A stretch of 44,279 nt of DNA from an uncultured Woeseia sp. (GCA_937925605.1 CALALV010000079.1:1-44279), one strand, 5' to 3'; shown: positions 1 through 10,162, counted from the first letter of the stretch. Translations and numbers: made by a program. Notes: a model not told the origin generated them from the letters alone.

Positions 1-519
<519 letters not shown>

Positions 520-671
520 ATAACACCAAAGCACTTTGGTGTGTGTGCGACGGGAATGCGACGCTTGATTCTCAGATGTCAGAAATTATTCAGATTGTTA
601 CTTTTTCGGATAGCGAGCCGAAATGCACGGGCTGCACGGCGCCCGTGGTTACGCTCGGAATCCAACCGGTC
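520..671 (+). other. 23S-5S internal transcribed spacer
   Basis: About 150 nt separate the 23S and 5S genes. I see no tRNA cloverleaf and no convincing ORF here. It should be removed during rRNA processing. Confidence 0.8.
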
Positions 672-790
672 TGCCTGGCGGCAATAGCGAGTGGGAACCA
701 CCCGATCCCATTTCGAACTCGGAAGTGAAAACGCTCAGCGCCGATGGTAGTGTGGGGTCTCCCCATGTGAGAGTAGGACACCGCCAGGCT
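672..790 (+). rRNA. rrf: 5S ribosomal RNA
   Basis: About 119 nt that match the gammaproteobacterial 5S pattern. The ends pair (TGCCTGGCGG with CCGCCAGGC), and the loops contain GATCCCATTTCGAACTC and GCGCCGATGGTAGTGTGGGG, almost as in E. coli. It is immediately followed by an intrinsic terminator. Ends are assigned from the terminal helix and may differ by a base or two. Confidence 0.97.
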
Positions 791-800
791 TCTAACACCA

Positions 801-836
801 AACGCCGCAACCCGCCGGGTTGCGGCGTTTTTTTTG
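801..836 (+). terminator. rRNA operon intrinsic terminator
   Basis: A GC-rich perfect stem (AACGCCGCAACCC paired with GGGTTGCGGCGTT around a short loop) is followed by eight or nine T residues. It lies about 10 nt after the 5S gene and faces the convergent cfa gene. Confidence 0.95.
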
Positions 837-849
837 GTTCCCGCTGCCC

Positions 850-2034
850 CTACCAGCGCGGTCGCCGGTAGCCGCCCGCCAGGCCGCGCGATGACAGCAC
901 GAACTGCCAGACCTGCATGTCGCGTGCCCTGAAGGCGCCGGCGCAGCCCAGCAGGTAGAACGTCCACATGCGGCGGAACACCTCGTCGTAGCGCCCGGCC
1001 AGCCCCGGCCACGCGGCGTCGAACCTGCGGTACCAGGCCAGCAGCGTCGCATCGTAGTCGATGCCGAAGTTGTGCAGGTCCTCGACGACGAAACGGCCCT
1101 CCAGCGCGGCGCTGACCTGGCGCAGTGACGGCAGCTGGCCGCGAGGGAAGATGTAACGCTCTATCCACGGGTCGACGCTGCGGGTACTGCTGTTGCGACC
1201 GATCGTGTGCAACAGGAACAGCCCGTCCGGCCCCAGGCAGCGACGCACCACGTCGAAATAGCGAGGGTAATTGCGGACGCCAACGTGCTCGAACATGCCG
1301 ATGGACGCCACCCGGTCGTAGCTCTCGTTCCCGATCGCGCGGTAGTCCTGCAGCCGGATTTGCACCGGCAGACCGTCACAACGTGCGCTTGCGAGCTCGT
1401 ACTGGCGCCGGGACACGGTCAGACCTGTCGCCGCGACGCCGTAGTTTCGCGCCGCGAATTCGCACAGGCTGCCCCAGCCACAGCCTATGTCCAGCAGCCG
1501 CTGGCCCGGTACGAGTTCGAGTTTTTCGCAAACCAGCGCGAGTTTCTGCGCCTGGGCCTCGTCGAGATCCGCGGCGCCGGGCCAGTAGCCGCAGCTGTAG
1601 ACCATGCGGCGATCCAGCATCGCCTCGAACAGGTCATTGCCGAGGTCGTAATGTGCTCGTCCGATCGCGAAAGCCCGTGCGCGCCGCTGCGGATTGCCCA
1701 GCCAGGCGCCCCACCCCAGCCACGCGGCCCGCAGAGAGGCGAGCCGACCGCCGAGACCGGCGCGCAGGATCCGGCATACGCATTCGTCCAGCGCCGGCGA
1801 ATCCCACCAGCCGCGCATGTACGCTTCACCGGCGCCCAGGCTGCCGCGCTGCAGGATCTCGCGCGGCGCGCGAGCATCGCGGACCAGGATGTCCCAACGG
1901 CGCTTGCCGTCAAGCCGGATATCGGCCGGCGCGAGCCACGCGGCCAGCGCCCGCGCATAGCGATCCGCGCCCGCGGCCGCAGCGCGCCCGGCAGCGCAGG
2001 CATCGTCGCGATAGTCATTGGCAGGCTGCCCCAT
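850..2034 (-). CDS. cfa: Cyclopropane-fatty-acyl-phospholipid synthase
   Basis: A 394-residue enzyme, close to the 382 of E. coli Cfa. The family transfers a methylene from S-adenosylmethionine to the double bond of unsaturated acyl chains in membrane phospholipids, usually in stationary phase or under acid or osmotic stress. Visible signatures are YSCGYWPGA before the SAM motif LDIGCGWGSL, then GMFEHVGVRNYPRYF and FLLHTIG, all nearly as in E. coli, and the C-terminal SRGLAGGY. The reading frame stays open 144 nt further upstream, but that extension is Arg/Pro-rich and unlike the family. I therefore start at the ATG of MGQPANDY, which has a GGGAG-type ribosome site just upstream. It is convergent with the rRNA operon, and upstream lies a gene-free gap. 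Confidence 0.93.
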   Translation of the reverse strand: MGQPANDYRDDACAAGRAAAAGADRYARALAAWLAPADIRLDGKRRWDILVRDARAPREILQRGSLGAGEAYMRGWWDSPALDECVCRILRAGLGGRLASLRAAWLGWGAWLGNPQRRARAFAIGRAHYDLGNDLFEAMLDRRMVYSCGYWPGAADLDEAQAQKLALVCEKLELVPGQRLLDIGCGWGSLCEFAARNYGVAATGLTVSRRQYELASARCDGLPVQIRLQDYRAIGNESYDRVASIGMFEHVGVRNYPRYFDVVRRCLGPDGLFLLHTIGRNSSTRSVDPWIERYIFPRGQLPSLRQVSAALEGRFVVEDLHNFGIDYDATLLAWYRRFDAAWPGLAGRYDEVFRRMWTFYLLGCAGAFRARDMQVWQFVLSSRGLAGGYRRPRW

Positions 2035-2403
2035 GTCCCGGGTCTCCCGAGCAGCGGGTGCCGCCGCAGGCGGCGGGCACGGGCTGGCTCGCCTGGCTGT
2101 CACCCCCGAGTGTAGTCCGCGTGGCGAAGCCCGGCGCCGGCCCTGCCAGCCGTCGCTTGTGCGCGTCATCCAAGTCACTGGATCGGGCGATCTGCAGGCG
2201 ATCTGTGGCGCGTCCGCAACAGCGCGCCTGTCATTCGCGGGCGGCGGGTGTTAACCTGTCCCGGCAACGCCCGGTCATCTCGCCGGGCTATCTCGACAGC
2301 AGGCCGCCGCGGGCGCCATCGCGCCTTCCGGAGCATGCGCCCTTGGGCGAATCGCGGCCAGAAACGTCAATAAATCAATCACCTACAGCTAGAACGGGGG
2401 ACC
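2035..2403. other. Gene-free divergent intergenic region (cfa / TonB receptor)
   Basis: About 370 nt between two divergently read genes, so both promoters should lie here. The most AT-rich stretch, a likely promoter zone for the receptor, is around 2365-2390 (GTCAATAAATCAATCA). A short GCCCGG/CCGGGC hairpin lies near 2269-2288 without a T-tract. I see no ORF with credible coding character and no RNA gene. Confidence 0.5.
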
Positions 2404-4992
2404 ATGTACACCAGGTCAAGGATCAGTATTGCCGTTGCCTCGGCGCTCGCGGCCTCTGTGGCCAGCCAGGACGCCGCTGCCGAGATCGAGGAAGTCGTCG
2501 TCACCGCGACGAAACGCACCGAGAGCACCCAGGACATTCCCGTCGCCGTATCGGCACTCGGCCAGCAGTCCCTCGAGGAGCTGGGCGTCACCAACTTCAC
2601 CGACTACCTCGTGCAGCTGCCGGGCGTTTCCGCGGGTGGCAGCGGACCGGGCCAGAAAACCATCTACATTCGCGGCGTCGCGTCGACCACGCCGAACCTG
2701 ACGACCGCGGGCGTGGCCGGGCTTGCGCCCAACGTCGCGCTCTACCTCGACGAACAGCCGCTGGCCCAGCCCGGTCGCAACCTCGACGTCTACGCGGCCG
2801 ACCTCGCGCGCGTCGAGGTCCTGCCGGGCCCGCAGGGCACCCTGTTCGGCGCCAGCTCGCAGGCCGGCACGGTGCGGCTGATCACCAACCGGCCGGAACC
2901 GGGCGAGACCTACGCCAGCCTCAAGGCAGGCACGGCGATCACGCAGGACGGCGAGCCGTCCAACAATGTCGAGGTCATGCTCAACCTGTCGTTCAGCGAT
3001 ACCTTCGCGCTGCGCGGCGTGGTCTACGCCGACAACAAGGGCGGCTTTATCGACAACGTGGCGGGTACGCTGGACGCGAGCGAGAGCGCACGCTTCCGCC
3101 CGGAGGGCACGGTCCGCGACAACGGCGTGCCGGTCAGCGCGCAGCGCGCCGGCTTCCAGTCGACCGCCGATTTGAGCGGGGTCACGTTCCTGCCCGCCGA
3201 CAACAGCACCCGCACCGAGGAGGACATCAACGAATCGGTCTACTCCGGATTCCGGCTGAGCGGCATCTACGACATCAACCCCGACTGGACGCTCAGCGTC
3301 GGCGTGATGCAGCAGTCGATGGACGCCGAGGGCGTGTTCTTCGCGGACCCCGACCTCGGCGACCTCGAAGTCCAGCGCTACCAGGACGAGTCGCTCGAAG
3401 ACCAGTTCATCAACACCAACTGGACGCTCGAGGGGCGCCTGCGCGAGCTCGAAGTCGTCTACACCGGCGCGTTCACCGACCGCGACACCGACCAGTTCGT
3501 CGATTACTCGGACTACCTGTTCGTCGGCCAGTACCTCCCGTACTACATCTGCGACGGTTCCGTGTCGTACCCGGGCGGCGCGGCACCGTCCGGCACCTGC
3601 CAGCCGCCGAACCTGTTCGTGAAGTCCATGACCGATACCGAGGTCATGACCCACGAGCTGCGCGTCAATACCCCGGCCGAAAACCGGCTGCGCGCAACGG
3701 TCGGCGTCTTCTACAGCGACCTCGAACTGGCCGAACGCAACGACTTCACCTACCCCGGCTCGACCCGGGTCGACGGCTTCGGCGTCCAGACGGGTTTCTC
3801 GCCGAACTTCCCATTTACGACCGGTTACACCTCGGACCCTGGACCGTTCCCGTCAGGCGTGATTTTCCGAAATGACGTGCTGCGCACCGACGAGCAGCTA
3901 GGGCTGTTCGGCCAGCTGACCTTCGACGTAAGCGACGAACTCGCGATCACGCTGGGCGCCCGCTGGTACGACATCGAGGTAGACTTCGCCGGCAGCGCAA
4001 ACTCGTCGTTCTGCAACCTGTTCCAGCCCGACGCCAATGCCTTCGGTACCGACATCAGCGACCTCTACAACGGTGACAACGAGGTTACGTTCCGCGGCAG
4101 CTGCGACACGTCGCAGCACATCACCTACACGCCGGAAACGGTGGATGCCAGTACCCCGGCCTCCGTCGTTGCCGCACTGCAGGCACCCGATTCGGCGGTC
4201 GCCGACGGCGTCATCGGCAAGATCAGCCTGTCGTGGACTCCGTTCGACGACCAGCTCTACTACTTCACCTGGTCCGAGGGCTTCCGGCCCGGGCTGCTGA
4301 ACCGGCCGGGCGGAGCGGCGGGACCGGGCGGATTCAGCGTGCCGTTCGCGCTCGACACGGACGAAGTCACGAACATGGAAATAGGCTGGAAAGCGGACTT
4401 CCTTGCCAACACGCTGCGCTTCAACGGCAACCTGTTCTTCGTCGAAATCGACCGCCTGCAGACGACCATTTTCGATCCGAGCATCACCAACCTGTTTTTC
4501 TCGGACAACGCCGCGGATGCCGAGGTCCGCGGGATCGAGGGAGACCTGATCTGGCAGCCGTCGGGCATCTACGGCCTGACCCTCATCGGCGCCTTCTCGG
4601 CGCTGGATTCCGAAATCACGAACGTCATTACGCCCACCGACGACGTCCGGGTCGGCGACGAACTCGCCTACGCGCCGTCATTGCAGCTGAATGCCCGCGC
4701 CCGCTACGAGTGGGAGATGGACAACGGCTGGATGGGCCACGTGATGCCGCAAATCGCGCACTCGTCGGAATCTTTCAGCGACGTCATCGTCATCAACCGG
4801 GCGCGCATCGACAGCTGGACCATGCTCGGTGTCAGCGCAGGCGTCAGCACCGAGGACTGGATGGCCGAGTTGTACGTCGAGAACCTGACCGACGAACGCG
4901 CCGAACTGGCCCGCAATTTCGTGTTCGACCGGCACCGCGTGACTTACGCGAGGCCGCGCACGATCGGCCTGCGCATTTCCCACGATTTCTGA
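2404..4992 (+). CDS. TonB-dependent outer-membrane receptor
   Basis: An 862-residue protein with a signal peptide (cleavage expected near SQDAAAE). A TonB box follows (EIEEVVVTATKR, residues 27-38), then the plug domain (IPVAVSALGQQSLEELG ... VEVLPGPQGTLFGASS) and a beta-barrel ending in Phe (GLRISHDF), the usual last residue of an outer-membrane barrel. The family imports scarce ligands such as iron chelates, vitamins or oligosaccharides using TonB-ExbBD energy. The ligand cannot be read from the sequence. A GGGGGACC sequence precedes the ATG. A TPR-sulfotransferase follows 51 nt later on the same strand and may be co-transcribed. Confidence 0.93.
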   Translation: MYTRSRISIAVASALAASVASQDAAAEIEEVVVTATKRTESTQDIPVAVSALGQQSLEELGVTNFTDYLVQLPGVSAGGSGPGQKTIYIRGVASTTPNLTTAGVAGLAPNVALYLDEQPLAQPGRNLDVYAADLARVEVLPGPQGTLFGASSQAGTVRLITNRPEPGETYASLKAGTAITQDGEPSNNVEVMLNLSFSDTFALRGVVYADNKGGFIDNVAGTLDASESARFRPEGTVRDNGVPVSAQRAGFQSTADLSGVTFLPADNSTRTEEDINESVYSGFRLSGIYDINPDWTLSVGVMQQSMDAEGVFFADPDLGDLEVQRYQDESLEDQFINTNWTLEGRLRELEVVYTGAFTDRDTDQFVDYSDYLFVGQYLPYYICDGSVSYPGGAAPSGTCQPPNLFVKSMTDTEVMTHELRVNTPAENRLRATVGVFYSDLELAERNDFTYPGSTRVDGFGVQTGFSPNFPFTTGYTSDPGPFPSGVIFRNDVLRTDEQLGLFGQLTFDVSDELAITLGARWYDIEVDFAGSANSSFCNLFQPDANAFGTDISDLYNGDNEVTFRGSCDTSQHITYTPETVDASTPASVVAALQAPDSAVADGVIGKISLSWTPFDDQLYYFTWSEGFRPGLLNRPGGAAGPGGFSVPFALDTDEVTNMEIGWKADFLANTLRFNGNLFFVEIDRLQTTIFDPSITNLFFSDNAADAEVRGIEGDLIWQPSGIYGLTLIGAFSALDSEITNVITPTDDVRVGDELAYAPSLQLNARARYEWEMDNGWMGHVMPQIAHSSESFSDVIVINRARIDSWTMLGVSAGVSTEDWMAELYVENLTDERAELARNFVFDRHRVTYARPRTIGLRISHDF

Positions 4993-5043
4993 GACGCGCG
5001 AAGAGTTGCCGGGAGCCAGGACGGGCAGGCGCGGCGCCGTCTC

Positions 5044-7074
5044 GTGAAGTCAGCCATGCAACAGTCACGACCGGCCGGACCGAGTCTCGACGATATCCAG
5101 CGACGGATCGTCGCGCGGCGCTTCGACGACGCCAGGGCCGACCTCGACAGGCTGCTTGACGACGAGCCGGAAAGCCCGGAGGCCCTGTACATGCTGGCCG
5201 TCTGCCATCGCTACCAGGGCCGCCCCGGCGCTGCGCTCGAGGTCCTCGACCGGCTCAAGCGACTCGTGCCGGACCACGGCCGCGCGCACCAGGAGGAGGG
5301 CTACGCCCGCCGCGATGCCGGCGACACGGCCGGTGCCATCGAGGCCTTTGCGCGCGCCTGGCGACTGAATCCCGCGCTCGAGTCCAGCCTGCGTGCGCAG
5401 CACGATCTGCTCGCGCAGCTCGGCCGCGAGTCCGAGGCGGCGGCACTGCGTGCCCGCATCGAGCAGCTCGCGGCACTGCCGCGGCCGCTGGTCGCAGTAA
5501 TGGATCTCATTTCGCAGCGCCGCTACGTCCGTGCCGAGGAGCTGTGCCGGCAGTTCCTGCAGAAGTTTCCGCATCACGTCGAGGCCATGCGCCTGCTGGC
5601 GGACATCGGCGTCCGCCTCGGCGTTCTCGACGACGCGGAGTTCCTGCTGGAGAGTGCCGTCGAGTTCCAGCCGGGCAACGTGCAGGCGCGCATCGACTAC
5701 GTGCAGGTACTGCGCAAGCGGCAGAAATTCACGCGGGCGCGTGCGGAGGCCGAGCGCCTGCTGGCAACCGGGCCGGACAATCCACGGTTCCAGTCGCTGT
5801 ACGCGATCGAGTGCATGCAGACCGGCGACTACGACACGGCGCTCGACATCTTCGACCGGGTACTGGAGCGCGTGCCCGGTGATCCGAATACGCTGACCTC
5901 GCGCGGCCACGCCCTGAAGACCTGCGGCCGCGCGGACGACGCGATCCGCTCCTACCGGCAGGCACTGGCGAGCGAGCCCCGTCACGGCGAAGCCTGGTAC
6001 GCGCTCGCCAACCTCAAGACCTACGAGTTTCCCGACGCCGAACTCGACGCCATGCAGGACCAGGAACAGACGGCGAACCTGTCGCACATGGATCGCGTTT
6101 ACCTGTGCTTTGCGCTCGGCAAGGCCTGGGAAGACCGCGGCGAGTACGAGCGCTCGTTTCGCTACTACGCGCGTGGCAACGACCGCAAGAAGGCGCAGAG
6201 CCGCTACGATTCCGGGCGCATGAGCGAGGACCTGCGCGCACAGCGGGAGGTCTGTACGGCCAGGCTGTTCGCGACCCGCGCGCAATGCGGCTGCACCGAC
6301 CCCGACCCGATCTTCATAGTCGGCCTGCCGCGCGCCGGATCGACGCTGCTGGAACAGATTCTCTCGTCGCACAGCCAGGTCGACGGCACGCTCGAACTGC
6401 CAAACATACTCGCGCTGAGTCAGCGGCTGCGAAAGCGCAGGCGTTTCAGCGGCAGCAGCGCCTACCCGGGCATTCTCGCCGAGCTGCAGCCGTCCGAGTT
6501 CGCGGAGTTCGGCCGCCAGTACTTGGAGGAAACCCGCGTGCACCGCGCCGGCGCGCCTTTCTTCATCGACAAGATGCCTAATAACTTCAGGCACCTGGGG
6601 CTGATTCGCCTGATCCTGCCGAACGCTCGCGTGATCGACGCGCGACGCCACCCGATGGCATGCGGCTTCAGCGGCTACAAGCAGCTGTTCGCCGAGGGCC
6701 AGGAATTCACTTACGACCTCGGCGATCTCGGCCGCTACTACCGTGACTACGTCGAATTGATGGAGCACTGGGACCGTACGCTGCCCGGTTTCGTGCTGCG
6801 CGTGAACCACGAAGACGTCGTGCACGATCTCGAGGGGCAGGTGCGGCGCATGCTCGATTTCTGCGGTCTGCCGTTCGAGGACCGGTGCCTGAGGTTCCAC
6901 GAAACCGAACGACGGGTGCGGACGCCGAGTTCGGAACAGGTCCGCCAGCCGATCTTCAGGTCGGCACTTGAGCAGTGGAAGCATTACGAGGCGCAGCTCG
7001 CGCCGCTCGCGGCGGCGCTCGGGCCGGAATTGCGCGAGCGCTACGGTATCGTGGCAGCGGATGCGGACGACTGA
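5044..7074 (+). CDS. TPR-repeat sulfotransferase family protein
   Basis: A 676-residue cytoplasmic-looking protein with no signal peptide. Residues about 25-375 are helical TPR repeats (for example ALYMLAVCHRYQGRPGAALE and DPNTLTSRGHALKTCGRADD). A Sulfotransfer_3-type domain follows. Its 5'-phosphosulfate loop GLPRAGSTLLEQ is at about 427-438, and a 3'-phosphate-binding candidate is ARVIDARRHPMACGFSGYKQ. The family moves sulfate from PAPS to hydroxyl or amino groups; the acceptor here is unknown. The chosen start is a GTG; an in-frame ATG 12 nt downstream is a realistic alternative, and neither has a strong ribosome site. It follows the TonB receptor by about 50 nt, suggesting an operon. Confidence 0.88.
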   Translation: MKSAMQQSRPAGPSLDDIQRRIVARRFDDARADLDRLLDDEPESPEALYMLAVCHRYQGRPGAALEVLDRLKRLVPDHGRAHQEEGYARRDAGDTAGAIEAFARAWRLNPALESSLRAQHDLLAQLGRESEAAALRARIEQLAALPRPLVAVMDLISQRRYVRAEELCRQFLQKFPHHVEAMRLLADIGVRLGVLDDAEFLLESAVEFQPGNVQARIDYVQVLRKRQKFTRARAEAERLLATGPDNPRFQSLYAIECMQTGDYDTALDIFDRVLERVPGDPNTLTSRGHALKTCGRADDAIRSYRQALASEPRHGEAWYALANLKTYEFPDAELDAMQDQEQTANLSHMDRVYLCFALGKAWEDRGEYERSFRYYARGNDRKKAQSRYDSGRMSEDLRAQREVCTARLFATRAQCGCTDPDPIFIVGLPRAGSTLLEQILSSHSQVDGTLELPNILALSQRLRKRRRFSGSSAYPGILAELQPSEFAEFGRQYLEETRVHRAGAPFFIDKMPNNFRHLGLIRLILPNARVIDARRHPMACGFSGYKQLFAEGQEFTYDLGDLGRYYRDYVELMEHWDRTLPGFVLRVNHEDVVHDLEGQVRRMLDFCGLPFEDRCLRFHETERRVRTPSSEQVRQPIFRSALEQWKHYEAQLAPLAAALGPELRERYGIVAADADD

Positions 7075-7110
7075 ACAGCGCGCAGGCACGCGCGCACGGG
7101 GCAGGCCAGG

Positions 7111-7116
7111 AAGGAG
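7111..7116 (+). promoter_or_regulatory. Ribosome-binding site for the BCCT transporter
   Basis: AAGGAG stands 9 nt before a GTG codon and supports that GTG as the start of the transporter. Confidence 0.8.
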
Positions 7117-7125
7117 ACGGGCAGG

Positions 7126-8733
7126 GTGAACGACGACAACGAACGGGACGGGGGCAGCGGGGGCTTCAAGGTGCACCCGCGCGTATTCGGCGTGTCGGTC
7201 GGGCTGATCGCAGGCTTCGTGCTGTTTGCGCTGACCAACCTCGATACGGCGGAAACCCTGTTCGCGCGATTGAAAGGCGGTATCACGCTCGGCTTCGGCT
7301 GGTTCCTCATATTCTGCGTGCAGGCGTTCCTGCTGTTCTGTCTCTACCTGGCGCTGAGCCGCTTCGGTCACATCCGTATCGGCGGCGCCGGCGCGCGCCC
7401 GCACTACTCGCGGCCGGCCTGGTTCGCCATGCTGTTCAGCGCCGGCATGGGTATCGGGCTCATGTTCTGGGGCGTCGCCGAACCTGTGACGCATTACGCC
7501 TCGCCGCCCGTCATCCCCGGGCTCAACGCGAGCGCCGCGACCCGCGCGATGGACCTCACCTTCCTGCACTGGGGCTTTCACGCGTGGGCGATCTACGCGC
7601 TGGTCGGGCTCGCGCTCGCCTATTTCTCCTTCAACCGCGGGCTGCCGCTGACGGTACGCAGCCTGTTCCACCCGCTACTTGGCGACCGGATCAACGGGCT
7701 GCCGGGCGACCTGATCGACGTCCTCGCCGTCGTGGCGACAATGTTCGGTGTCGCGACGTCGCTCGGCTTCGGGGTAACGCAGATCAACGCCGGGCTGTAC
7801 TACCTGTTCGGAACCGGCATTTCGCCGGCGGTGCAGCTGGGGCTGATCGCCGTCATCACGCTGGTTGCGACAGCCAGCGTCGTATCGGGCCTGGACCGCG
7901 GCATCAAGCTGCTGAGCCAGTTGAACCTGGGCGTCGCGCTGCTGCTCATGCTGTTCCTGCTGGTCGTCGGGCCGACGCTGTTCCTGCTGAAGGGCTTCGT
8001 GCAGCACACCGGGCATTACCTGCAGAACCTGCTGACGCTCGGCAGCTGGACGGAAACCTACGCGCGCGAAGCGAACTGGCAGGGCGACTGGACGGTGTTC
8101 TACTGGTCCTGGTGGATCGCGTGGTCGCCCTTCGTCGGCATGTTCATCGCGCGCATCTCCTACGGACGCTCGGTGAGGGAGTTCCTCCTCGGCGTGCTTT
8201 GCGTGCCCGCTGTCCTGACCTTTGCATGGATATCGGTGTTCGGCGGGACGGCCATCCACGAGGCCCTGTACGGCAACGCGAACATCGTCGCCGCCGTCGA
8301 GGCCAACGTCGCCACCGCGCTGTTCGAACTGCTGCGCGGGTTCCCGCTCGCCAGCCTGTCGGCAGCGGTCGCGCTGCTGCTGATATTCGTGTTCTTCGTA
8401 ACCTCGTCCGACTCCGGGTCGCTCGTCATCGACATCATCACGTCCGGCGGCCATCTCGATCCCCCCGTCACCCAGCGGGTGTTCTGGGCCGTAACCGAGG
8501 GCGTCGTCGCCGCGGTCCTGCTGATCGGCGGCGGCCTGACGGCCTTGCAGACCGCGTCGATCGCAACCGGCCTCCCGTTCGCGATCGTGCTGGTACTGAT
8601 GGCGTTCGGCCTGCTGAAGGCTTTCCGCGAGGAGGTTCCCGCGCCGCGTTTGGCGCGCGGACCACACACCCCGCAGGAGCGGCCAGCCGGTGACCGGCAC
8701 CCGGCAAGCCAAGACGACGGGCACGCCAACTGA
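7126..8733 (+). CDS. BCCT family transporter (betaine/choline/carnitine type)
   Basis: A 535-residue inner-membrane protein with about 12 hydrophobic segments, the usual size for BCCT carriers. Family signatures are MGIGLMFWGVAEPVTHY in the substrate-binding helix and the tryptophan-rich stretch FYWSWWIAWSPFVGMFIARISYGRSVREF (given here as two parts: FYWSWWIAWSPFVG and MFIARISYGRSVREF). Members import glycine betaine, choline, carnitine or DMSP with Na+ or H+. The exact substrate cannot be assigned. The C-terminal tail is short, polar and basic (about 35 residues), where osmosensing extensions are found in some homologues. The GTG start is supported by an AAGGAG site. It stands 51 nt after the sulfotransferase. 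Confidence 0.93.
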   Translation: MNDDNERDGGSGGFKVHPRVFGVSVGLIAGFVLFALTNLDTAETLFARLKGGITLGFGWFLIFCVQAFLLFCLYLALSRFGHIRIGGAGARPHYSRPAWFAMLFSAGMGIGLMFWGVAEPVTHYASPPVIPGLNASAATRAMDLTFLHWGFHAWAIYALVGLALAYFSFNRGLPLTVRSLFHPLLGDRINGLPGDLIDVLAVVATMFGVATSLGFGVTQINAGLYYLFGTGISPAVQLGLIAVITLVATASVVSGLDRGIKLLSQLNLGVALLLMLFLLVVGPTLFLLKGFVQHTGHYLQNLLTLGSWTETYAREANWQGDWTVFYWSWWIAWSPFVGMFIARISYGRSVREFLLGVLCVPAVLTFAWISVFGGTAIHEALYGNANIVAAVEANVATALFELLRGFPLASLSAAVALLLIFVFFVTSSDSGSLVIDIITSGGHLDPPVTQRVFWAVTEGVVAAVLLIGGGLTALQTASIATGLPFAIVLVLMAFGLLKAFREEVPAPRLARGPHTPQERPAGDRHPASQDDGHAN

Positions 8734-8845
8734 ACAGCCTGCACGGCGCGGTTCTGTCCGTCGCGGCGAGCAGTTACAGTAGCGTTGCCCGCGCCGCCGG
8801 AAGCCGCACCGTGTACCCGACACGCAACGTACCGCAAACCTGAGC

Positions 8846-9985
8846 ATGCCCACCTGTGTCTTCGTCGTCGGCACGCGGGCGCAGCTCGTCAAGGTCTCGC
8901 CGGTGCTCAGGCTGGCCGCGGCCGCCGGCCTGCCGCACAGCCTGTACCTCGCCGGCCAGCACCGTGACTCGATGGACGCGCTTCTCGAGGATTTCGACAT
9001 CGACTCGCCGCTGGTGCAACCGGCGGCCGCGACCGAGCGCTCGAGCGTTCTGCGCCTGCTGACGTGGCTGCCCGGTGCTTTCCTCGCCTGCCGCCGCTAC
9101 CTCCGGCAGGTCGCCGCCGAGGACGGCGCGGCCCCGCTGGTCGTCGTGCACGGCGATACGCTGTCGACGCTGACCGGCGCGCTGGCCGCGCGCTCCTGCG
9201 GCGCTGCCGTCGCGCACATGGAAAGCGGGTTGTCTTCGCTGAAGCTGTTCGACCCGTTCCCGGAAGAGGCCGTGCGCCGCCTCGTTTTTCGCCTGCTGCA
9301 CTTCGCGCTGTGTCCGAACGCGGCGGCGGCCGGGCGCATGCGGCGCTACCGGCCGGACGACATCGTCGACACGGGCGAGAACACGCTGCTCGACACCGTG
9401 CGCTACGCCCTCGCAAAGCCCGCGGCCGATCCGGGCGTGCCCGCCGGCGACTACGCGGTCGCATCGATCCATCGCTTCGAGAACATCTACCGCCGACGCC
9501 GGCTCGCGTCGCTGGTCGACGAGCTGGTCGACATCGCGGCGCAGGTGCCGCTCCTGTTCGTGCTGCACCCGCCCACGGCGGCGCGGCTGCGCCGTTACGG
9601 GCTGCTCGGCCGGCTCGAGTCCGCGCCGGGCCTGCGGCTGTCGCCGCGGCTGCCGTACTCGGCGTTCCTGCGCCTGCTGGCCGACGCGCGCCTGGTGCTG
9701 ACCGACGGCGGCTCGAACCAGGAGGAGCTGACCTATCTCGGCGTGCCGACGGTGCTGCTGCGCGAGGTCAGCGAGCGGCCCGACGGGCTCGGGGGCAACG
9801 TGGTGTTCCGCCGCGAGATCGCGGGTTCGCTCGCCGCCTTCCTGGCCAACGGCGGCGCTGCGGCGCTGCGGCGCGAGCGCCGGGTCGATGCCGACGCCGA
9901 GCCCTCCCGGCGAACACTGGAAGCATTGCAACGCTGGTCGGACGGTCCCACGAATGACCGCCGGGCAGGTCCTGCGGCCGCTTAG
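8846..9985 (+). CDS. UDP-N-acetylglucosamine 2-epimerase family protein (WecB-like)
   Basis: A 379-residue protein with the Epimerase_2 fold. Aligned with E. coli WecB, the residues considered catalytic are all present: D104 in VHGDTLSTL, E126 in HMESGL, E140/E141 in FPEEAVRR and H209 in SIHRFEN. The C-terminal nucleotide-binding signature is LTDGGSNQEELTYLGVPTVL followed by a SERPDG motif. The known reaction interconverts UDP-GlcNAc and UDP-ManNAc for surface polysaccharides; some relatives hydrolyse UDP-GlcNAc instead. The loop after E126 (SLKLFDPF) differs from the usual RTGDL/RTGNR type, so specificity could differ. No polysaccharide operon is adjacent, and the ribosome site is weak. Confidence 0.85.
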   Translation: MPTCVFVVGTRAQLVKVSPVLRLAAAAGLPHSLYLAGQHRDSMDALLEDFDIDSPLVQPAAATERSSVLRLLTWLPGAFLACRRYLRQVAAEDGAAPLVVVHGDTLSTLTGALAARSCGAAVAHMESGLSSLKLFDPFPEEAVRRLVFRLLHFALCPNAAAAGRMRRYRPDDIVDTGENTLLDTVRYALAKPAADPGVPAGDYAVASIHRFENIYRRRRLASLVDELVDIAAQVPLLFVLHPPTAARLRRYGLLGRLESAPGLRLSPRLPYSAFLRLLADARLVLTDGGSNQEELTYLGVPTVLLREVSERPDGLGGNVVFRREIAGSLAAFLANGGAAALRRERRVDADAEPSRRTLEALQRWSDGPTNDRRAGPAAA

Positions 9986-10162
9986 CCAGGCCCCCGCACA
10001 CGGCGGCTCGGCAGGGCGGAAAAACGCCTGGGCCCGCGAGCCCCGTCGAAGCGTGACCTCAAGCACGGCGCGGCGCTGCCGATACGTTGCAGGATAGCCG
10101 GGTACTCCGCCGCAGCGCGGCGCGTACGCGCAACCTGGGTCAAGGACGGCACAGCAACAGAC

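Noticed and set aside
520..671. tRNA gene in the rRNA spacer
   Set aside because: No cloverleaf or T-loop sequence is visible.
2035..2178. N-terminal extension of cfa
   Set aside because: The extra 48 residues are Arg/Pro-rich and unlike the family, and the inner ATG has a ribosome-site-like sequence.
5065..7671. 868-codon open frame antisense to the sulfotransferase and the transporter start
   Set aside because: No recognisable domain, and it crosses two supported genes on the other strand.
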